Of a stretch of DNA of 36,629 bases, positions 32,251 to 36,629 are shown piece after piece. A program made the position numbers and the translations under genes. The stretch is from Clostridia bacterium (GTDB lineage: Bacteria; Bacillota; Clostridia; Monoglobales; Monoglobaceae): the NCBI GenBank assembly GCA_017436245.1, contig JAFSDN010000084.1:1-36629 (forward strand), given 5' to 3'. The notes under the pieces were generated by a model. The model searched no databases and was not told where the DNA came from. It was given only the letters and a program-made list of their open reading frames with translations. Position 1 is the first letter of the stretch, and each line of letters starts with the position of its first letter.

Positions 32251-32511
32251 ATGGAAGAAAAGCGCAATTATCGTAAAACCAGAATCGGTGAAGTTATCAG
32301 TGACAAGATGGACAAAACCATCGTTGTTGCAATTAAGGATAGCGTTAAGCACCCGGTTTATAAAAAGGTTATGAAGAACACCTACAAGCTTAAGGCACAC
32401 GATGAAAACAACGAGTGCGGCATAGGTGATAAGGTAAAGGTTATGGAAACCAGACCCCTGTCAAAAGACAAGAGATGGAGACTGGTTGAAATCGTTGAAA
32501 AAGCTAAATAA
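32251..32511 (+). CDS. rpsQ: 30S ribosomal protein S17
   Basis: This 86-residue OB-fold protein is a primary 16S rRNA binder. The pattern [73 protein letters not shown] covers the whole family profile. AGGAGG precedes the ATG. Confidence 0.96.
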   Translation: MEEKRNYRKTRIGEVISDKMDKTIVVAIKDSVKHPVYKKVMKNTYKLKAHDENNECGIGDKVKVMETRPLSKDKRWRLVEIVEKAK

Positions 32512-32558
32512 TCTGGCTTTTCCGCAAACAATGATTTTAGAATAGGAGGAAATCCATT

Positions 32559-32927
32559 ATGGTACAGCAGCAGACTTTGCTGAAAGTAGCTGACAACAGC
32601 GGTGCAAAAGAGCTTATGTGCATCCGTGTTCTCGGCGGCTCATATCGTCGTTACGGCAACATCGGTGATACAATCATTGCTTCTGTTAAGAAGGCAGCTC
32701 CCGGTGGTGCAGTAAAAAAAGGTGATGTTGTTAAAGCGGTTATCGTACGTAGTGTTCACGGTGTTAAGAGAGCTGACGGCTCAAAAATCAGATTTGATGA
32801 AAACGCAGCAGTTATCATCAAGGACGACAAAACTCCCAGAGGCACACGTATCTTTGGCCCAATTGCCAGAGAGCTTCGTGAAAAAGAGTACATGAAAATC
32901 CTGTCACTCGCTCCTGAAGTTCTGTAA
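32559..32927 (+). CDS. rplN: 50S ribosomal protein L14
   Basis: This 122-residue protein lies at the subunit interface, where RsfS can bind. [27 protein letters not shown] at the start and the ending [28 protein letters not shown] are diagnostic. AGGAGG precedes the ATG. A long structured gap of 115 bp follows. Confidence 0.97.
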   Translation: MVQQQTLLKVADNSGAKELMCIRVLGGSYRRYGNIGDTIIASVKKAAPGGAVKKGDVVKAVIVRSVHGVKRADGSKIRFDENAAVIIKDDKTPRGTRIFGPIARELREKEYMKILSLAPEVL

Positions 32928-32941
32928 GATAAGTTTTATTC

Positions 32942-32992
32942 CGGAATTCTTTGTTTTTCCTGCGGAACACCCGGAGGAGCGGAAAGATTCCG
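32942..32992 (+). other. Hairpin in the rplN-rplX gap
   Basis: CGGAATTCTTT (32942-32952) pairs with AAAGATTCCG (32983-32992) with one bulge, and an inner TTCC-TGC-GGAA hairpin sits in the loop. It has no T-run. It may mark an RNA-processing or control point inside the operon. Confidence 0.4.
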
Positions 32993-33042
32993 AGATGATT
33001 TAAACCGTAAATTCCTGAGTATATGCGAAAGGAGGAAAAAAC

Positions 33043-33369
33043 ATGAGTACAAAAATGCATGTTAAGACCGGCGATAAGGTTGTTGTTCTTTCAGGTAAGG
33101 ATAAGGGCAAAGAAGGTAAGGTTCTTTCAGTTAACCCCGAAAAGCGCACAGTTATCGTTGAAGGTGTTTCAGTTGCAACAAAGCATAAGAAACCCCGCCG
33201 TATGGGTGAAACAGGCGGTATCATCAGCCAGGAAACTCCCATATACGCAAGCAAGGTAATGAACATTTGCGGCAAGTGCAAGGCAGCCACAAGAGTTGGC
33301 AGAAAGGTTCTGGAGGACGGAACACATGTTCGTTACTGCAAGAAGTGCGGAGAAACATTTGCTGATTAA
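33043..33369 (+). CDS. rplX: 50S ribosomal protein L24
   Basis: This 108-residue assembly-initiator protein has the KOW motif (VKTGDKVVVLSGKDKGKEGKVLSV). It also has a C-terminal zinc-ribbon-like CGKC...CKKC extension (about 78-105) seen in many Firmicutes L24 proteins. The start has AAAGGAGG upstream. rplE follows after 32 bp. Confidence 0.97.
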   Translation: MSTKMHVKTGDKVVVLSGKDKGKEGKVLSVNPEKRTVIVEGVSVATKHKKPRRMGETGGIISQETPIYASKVMNICGKCKAATRVGRKVLEDGTHVRYCKKCGETFAD

Positions 33370-33401
33370 TTTAAAACCTGAAGAAAGGAGGCAAACGTAT
33401 A

Positions 33402-33938
33402 ATGAGACTTGAAGAACGTTATACAAAAGAGATTAAGGACGCTCTTATGAAGAAATTCCAGTACAAGAGTGTTATGCAGATTCCCAAGCTTGACAAGGTT
33501 GTTATCAACATCGGCGTGGGTGAAGCAAAGGAAAATTCAAAAGCTATAGATTACGCTATGAACGATCTTGCTTTGATTACAGGTCAGAAGCCTGTTATCA
33601 CAAAGGCAAAGAAGTCAGTAGCTCAGTTTAAAGTCAGAGAAGGTATGAACATCGGTTGTAAGGTAACTCTCAGAGGTTCAAAGATGTATGAATTCGTTGA
33701 CAGACTGTTCAATGCAGCTCTTCCCCGTGTTCGTGACTTCAGAGGTATCAACCCCAATGCATTCGATGGCAGAGGTAACTATTCACTGGGTATTAAGGAA
33801 CAGCTTATTTTCCCGGAAATAGACTATGATAAGATTGATAAAATCCGTGGTATGGATATTATTTTTGTTACAACAGCACAGACCGATGAAGAAGCTCGTG
33901 AGCTTCTGACACTCATGGGTGCTCCTTACACAAAGTAA
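33402..33938 (+). CDS. rplE: 50S ribosomal protein L5
   Basis: This 178-residue protein binds 5S rRNA and forms an intersubunit bridge. [56 protein letters not shown] and the C-terminal [16 protein letters not shown] are diagnostic. AAAGGAGG precedes the ATG by about ten bases. Confidence 0.97.
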   Translation: MRLEERYTKEIKDALMKKFQYKSVMQIPKLDKVVINIGVGEAKENSKAIDYAMNDLALITGQKPVITKAKKSVAQFKVREGMNIGCKVTLRGSKMYEFVDRLFNAALPRVRDFRGINPNAFDGRGNYSLGIKEQLIFPEIDYDKIDKIRGMDIIFVTTAQTDEEARELLTLMGAPYTK

Positions 33939-33993
33939 TTTGTGAACAAATATTATCCATTGAACATTTCAGAAATGGAGGAGATTAAAGCTT

Positions 33994-34179
33994 ATGGCAA
34001 AGAAGGCTATGGTTTTAAAACAGCAGAAAGAACAGAAGTATTCTACTCGTGAATACAACAGATGTAAAATCTGCGGAAGACCCCATGCTTACCTTCGTAA
34101 GTTCGGTATCTGCAGAATCTGCTTCCGTGAACTTGCTTACAAAGGTCAGATTCCCGGAGTGAAGAAAGCATCCTGGTAA
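33994..34179 (+). CDS. rpsZ: 30S ribosomal protein S14, zinc-binding type
   Basis: This 61-residue protein is the short zinc form of S14, with a four-cysteine site C24-x2-C27...C40-x2-C43 ([21 protein letters not shown]). The zinc-free paralogue used under zinc starvation is about 100 residues and is not in the window. The gene lies 55 bp after rplE and is followed by a 117-bp gap with a hairpin. Confidence 0.96.
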   Translation: MAKKAMVLKQQKEQKYSTREYNRCKICGRPHAYLRKFGICRICFRELAYKGQIPGVKKASW

Positions 34180-34223
34180 ATCACCGGTTTGTTCTTTTTG
34201 AAAAATTAAAATATCAAGTAGGA

Positions 34224-34268
34224 GAGTCAAGTGGTTAAAAATTTTGATTCGGATAACCAAACTGACTC
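34224..34268 (+). other. Hairpin in the rpsZ-rpsH gap
   Basis: GAGTCA (34224-34229) pairs with TGACTC (34263-34268), and TGGTT (34232-34236) with AACCA (34255-34259) inside. It lies just before the rpsH ribosome-binding site and encloses a GTG with its own AGGAG. S8 is the classic translational repressor of the spc operon in E. coli, so this could be a control site, but I see no S8-like binding loop. Confidence 0.35.
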
Positions 34269-34296
34269 ACAAAATCCGATAAAAAGGAGGATAAAT

Positions 34297-34695
34297 ATGC
34301 ACATCACAGATCCAATAGCAGATATGCTTACAAGAATCAGAAACGCAAACAATTCAAGACATGCGACAGTTGATATTCCTGCATCAAACATGAAAAAGGC
34401 TATTGCAAAGATTTTGCTTGATGAAGGATATGTAAAAAATGTTGAATACATTGATGACGGCACACAGGGCGTTATTCGCGTAACTCTCAAGTATGCTGAA
34501 AACAAGCAGAAGGTTCTTACCGGTCTCAAGAGAGTTTCAAAGCCCGGTCTCAGAATTTATGCTTCAAAGGAAGAACTGCCCCAGGTTTTGAAGGGTTTGG
34601 GTATCGCAATTATTTCTACATCTAAGGGTATTATGACAGATAAGGAAGCTCGTCGCCAGAATGTCGGCGGTGAAGTTCTCGCATTTATTTGGTAA
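34297..34695 (+). CDS. rpsH: 30S ribosomal protein S8
   Basis: This 132-residue primary 16S binder begins [19 protein letters not shown], as most S8 proteins do, and ends with the usual [29 protein letters not shown] precedes the ATG at 34297. An in-frame GTG at 34231 with its own AGGAG would add 22 residues not seen in the family, so it is not used here. Confidence 0.96.
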   Translation: MHITDPIADMLTRIRNANNSRHATVDIPASNMKKAIAKILLDEGYVKNVEYIDDGTQGVIRVTLKYAENKQKVLTGLKRVSKPGLRIYASKEELPQVLKGLGIAIISTSKGIMTDKEARRQNVGGEVLAFIW

Positions 34696-34713
34696 GAAAG
34701 GAGGAAGATCACT

Positions 34714-35262
34714 ATGTCACGTATAGGAAAGCAGCCTATTGCAATACCTGCAGGTGTTGATGTTACAGTAGGTGCAAACAATGAAATCACAGTTAAGGGT
34801 CCCAAGGGCACTCTTGTTCAGACTATGTCAGCTGATATGATTATCAAGAAAGACGGCGCAGAGGTTGTTGTTGAACGTCCTTCTGACGCAAAGGAACACA
34901 GAGCTCTCCACGGCCTTACAAGAACTCTTATTGCCAACATGGTTACAGGTGTGAGTGAAGGCTTCACAAAAACACTTGAAATCAACGGTGTTGGTTACAG
35001 AGCTGCAAAGCAGGGCAACAAGCTTGTTATGAACCTTGGTTATTCACACCAGGTTGAGATGGAAGAACCTGAAGGCATTAAAATTGATGTTCCTCAGCCC
35101 AACCAGATCATTATCTCAGGTTATGACAAACAGAAAGTTGGTCAGCTTGCCGCACAGGTAAGAGAAAAGAGACCGCCTGAACCTTATAAGGGCAAGGGTA
35201 TCAAGTATGTTGAAGAAGTTATCAGAAGAAAAGAAGGTAAAACAGGTGCTAAGAAGAAATAA
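34714..35262 (+). CDS. rplF: 50S ribosomal protein L6
   Basis: This 182-residue protein sits at the base of the L7/L12 stalk. [15 protein letters not shown], the [19 protein letters not shown] motif and the C-terminal [43 protein letters not shown] are diagnostic. AAGGAGG precedes the ATG, 18 bp after rpsH. Confidence 0.97.
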   Translation: MSRIGKQPIAIPAGVDVTVGANNEITVKGPKGTLVQTMSADMIIKKDGAEVVVERPSDAKEHRALHGLTRTLIANMVTGVSEGFTKTLEINGVGYRAAKQGNKLVMNLGYSHQVEMEEPEGIKIDVPQPNQIIISGYDKQKVGQLAAQVREKRPPEPYKGKGIKYVEEVIRRKEGKTGAKKK

Positions 35263-35352
35263 TAATTTTCTTCATACGCAAATGTTTGCTGCCTGATTCA
35301 GTTAACTTATCAAGGCAAATTCATACTAAACCGCAAGGAGGTGCAAGTTAGA

Positions 35353-35715
35353 ATGATTAAAAGAAAGAACAAGGAAGAGGCTAGACAGGCAAGACACGCA
35401 AGAGTTCGTAAAAAGATTTCAGGTACTCCTGAAACTCCCAGACTTTGCGTTTACAGAAGTCTCAAGAATATATATGCACAGATTATTGACGATACAACCG
35501 GCAAGACTCTGGTTTCTGCTTCAACACTTGACGCAGATCTCAAGGCTAACTACGGCGGCAACAAGGAAGCTGCCAAGGCGGTTGGAATGTCTATTGCAAA
35601 GAAAGCGCTTGACGCCAACATCAAAGAAGTTGTTTTTGACAGAGGCGGTTACGTTTTCCACGGCAGAGTTGCAGAAGTTGCTGCAGGTGCCCGTGAAGGC
35701 GGTTTGGACTTCTAA
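35353..35715 (+). CDS. rplR: 50S ribosomal protein L18
   Basis: This 120-residue protein binds 5S r[37 protein letters not shown] and the ending [26 protein letters not shown] are conserved. The ATG at 35353 is used because AAGGAGGT precedes it by about ten bases; an upstream in-frame GTG overlaps that site. It lies 90 bp after rplF. Confidence 0.96.
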   Translation: MIKRKNKEEARQARHARVRKKISGTPETPRLCVYRSLKNIYAQIIDDTTGKTLVSASTLDADLKANYGGNKEAAKAVGMSIAKKALDANIKEVVFDRGGYVFHGRVAEVAAGAREGGLDF

Positions 35716-35785
35716 GATTACAAAAAGCGAAATTATTTTGCAATGATTTTTTAGTCAATAAATTTGAAAGAGGTGAAATGTAACA

Positions 35786-36310
35786 ATGGCAGAAAGAGTA
35801 GAGATAACCAAAAAGCAGGAGCGTATTGACGCCAATACGCTTGATATAAAGGAAAAAGTAGTTGCTCTTAATCGTGTATCAAAAACCGTAAAGGGTGGTA
35901 GAACAAGCAGATTCAGTGCCCTTGTTGTTGTTGGTGACGAAAACGGTCATGTTGGATACGGTATGGGTAAGGCAGCGGAAGTTCCGGATGCTATCCGTAA
36001 GGGTATCGACGCAGCTAAGAAGAACATGATTACTGTTCCTCTGGTAAAAACTACAATTCCTCACGAAATTATCGGTGAATTCGGTGCAGGCAGAGTTCTT
36101 CTCAAGCCCGCTGCTGAAGGTACCGGTGTTATCGCAGGTGGCCCCGCTCGTGCGGTTCTTGAACTTGCAGGTATCAGAGACATCAGAACAAAGTGCCTCA
36201 GAAGCAACAATCCCAAGAATGTTGTATCAGCAACAGTTCAGGCGCTTGCTGCTCTCAAGAGCGTTGAAGAAGTTGCAAAGCTCAGAGGCAAGAAGCCCGA
36301 AGAAATCTAA
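35786..36310 (+). CDS. rpsE: 30S ribosomal protein S5
   Basis: This 174-residue protein lies near the decoding centre and affects fidelity. The double-stranded-RNA-binding-like region [45 protein letters not shown] and the C-terminal domain with [25 protein letters not shown] are diagnostic. An AAAGAGGTG site precedes the ATG. Confidence 0.97.
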   Translation: MAERVEITKKQERIDANTLDIKEKVVALNRVSKTVKGGRTSRFSALVVVGDENGHVGYGMGKAAEVPDAIRKGIDAAKKNMITVPLVKTTIPHEIIGEFGAGRVLLKPAAEGTGVIAGGPARAVLELAGIRDIRTKCLRSNNPKNVVSATVQALAALKSVEEVAKLRGKKPEEI

Positions 36311-36359
36311 TCAGGGCTCAAAAGTAGTTTACGACCAAGAGAGATAGGAGGTTTTTTCC

Positions 36360-36542
36360 TTGGCTAACAAATTGAAAGTAACACTTGTAAAAAGTACAAT
36401 TGGTTGCAAAAAGGATCAGATTGCGACAGTTGAAGCTCTGGGACTCAGAAAGCTTCATATGTGCGTTGAGAAACCCGATAATCCTCAGGTTAGAGGTATG
36501 ATATTCAAAGTTTCTCATCTGGTTAAGGTTGAAGAGGCGTAA
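36360..36542 (+). CDS. rpmD: 50S ribosomal protein L30
   Basis: This 60-residue protein reads [29 protein letters not shown]..., the standard L30 pattern, with [12 protein letters not shown] at the end. It starts with TTG at 36360, preceded by AGGAGG at about 12 bases, which is wider than usual and with the TTG start suggests reduced translation. No ATG is available in a better position. rplO follows after 46 bp. Confidence 0.95.
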   Translation: MANKLKVTLVKSTIGCKKDQIATVEALGLRKLHMCVEKPDNPQVRGMIFKVSHLVKVEEA

Positions 36543-36588
36543 GATTCGTCTCACATAATGATAAAAATATAAAGAGGAGGTGTACTCA

Positions 36589-36629
36589 ATGAAACTTCAT
36601 GAATTATCTCCGAGCGAAGGCTCAAAGAA
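36589..36629 (+). CDS. rplO: 50S ribosomal protein L15, start only
   Basis: Only 13 codons are in the window (MKLHELSPSEGSK), which match the start of L15. The gene runs off the end. GAGGAGGT precedes the ATG, and the position after rpmD is the standard one. Confidence 0.9.
   Translation, partial: MKLHELSPSEGSK

Overview
The window looks like a chromosomal segment from an anaerobic low-to-mid GC Gram-positive bacterium of class Clostridia, plausibly a gut Oscillospirales relative. This is inferred from strong GGAGG ribosome-binding sites, the Firmicutes S10/spc gene order with a zinc-type S14, a glycine riboswitch before an AGCS symporter, archaeal-type phosphoglycerate mutase, a WalR-like box and many AraC regulators. 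No 16S or other species marker is present, so the placement is not firm.

Layout. (1) 1-3.4 kb is an AT-rich accessory patch: a complete IS3-family element, then a divergent XRE repressor and a barnase-like RNase/barstar pair, followed by terminators and a strange symmetric hairpin array. (2) 3.4-15 kb is a carbohydrate region: AraC, then an operon of Gfo/Idh/MocA oxidoreductase, ThuA-like protein, sugar isomerase/epimerase-like TIM barrel and a second Gfo/Idh/MocA enzyme; a five-bladed-propeller glycosidase-like protein with a membrane-anchored AraC sensor; and another AraC divergent from a GH4 glycosidase. (3) 15-19.2 kb holds a WalR-type promoter driving an SH3/NlpC-P60 wall hydrolase, a ComEC-like metallo-beta-lactamase protein, holA and an orphan sensory-rhodopsin-transducer-family protein. 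(4) 19.3-21.6 kb is a GH109-like oxidoreductase/glycosidase divergent from a further AraC. (5) 21.6-26.7 kb, mostly on the minus strand, has the glycine-riboswitch-controlled symporter, a YtvI/AI-2E-type permease, apgM and a Phd/RelE-type toxin-antitoxin pair. (6) 27-36.6 kb is the S10-spc ribosomal protein operon from rpsJ into rplO, which runs off the end.

How the parts fit. Most of the carbohydrate enzymes belong to families that use nicotinamide cofactor and oxidise a sugar hydroxyl: GH4 and GH109 cleave glycosides through a transient 3-keto sugar, and Gfo/Idh/MocA, ThuA and TIM-barrel isomerase sets are associated with 3-keto-glycoside catabolism. Each enzyme block has its own AraC-type regulator beside it. 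No transporter or sugar kinase is present. I infer several small regulated modules for unusual glycosides, substrates unknown.

A second theme is the amount of palindromic DNA between genes: at least seven composite inverted-repeat elements, several with related sequences, lie in gaps of the accessory and carbohydrate regions. The ribosomal operon has structured gaps of its own. The strongest candidates for something undescribed are the symmetric 4+4 hairpin array at 3018-3189, the NAD-linked glycoside gene set, and the structured leaders before the NlpC/P60 gene and holA.
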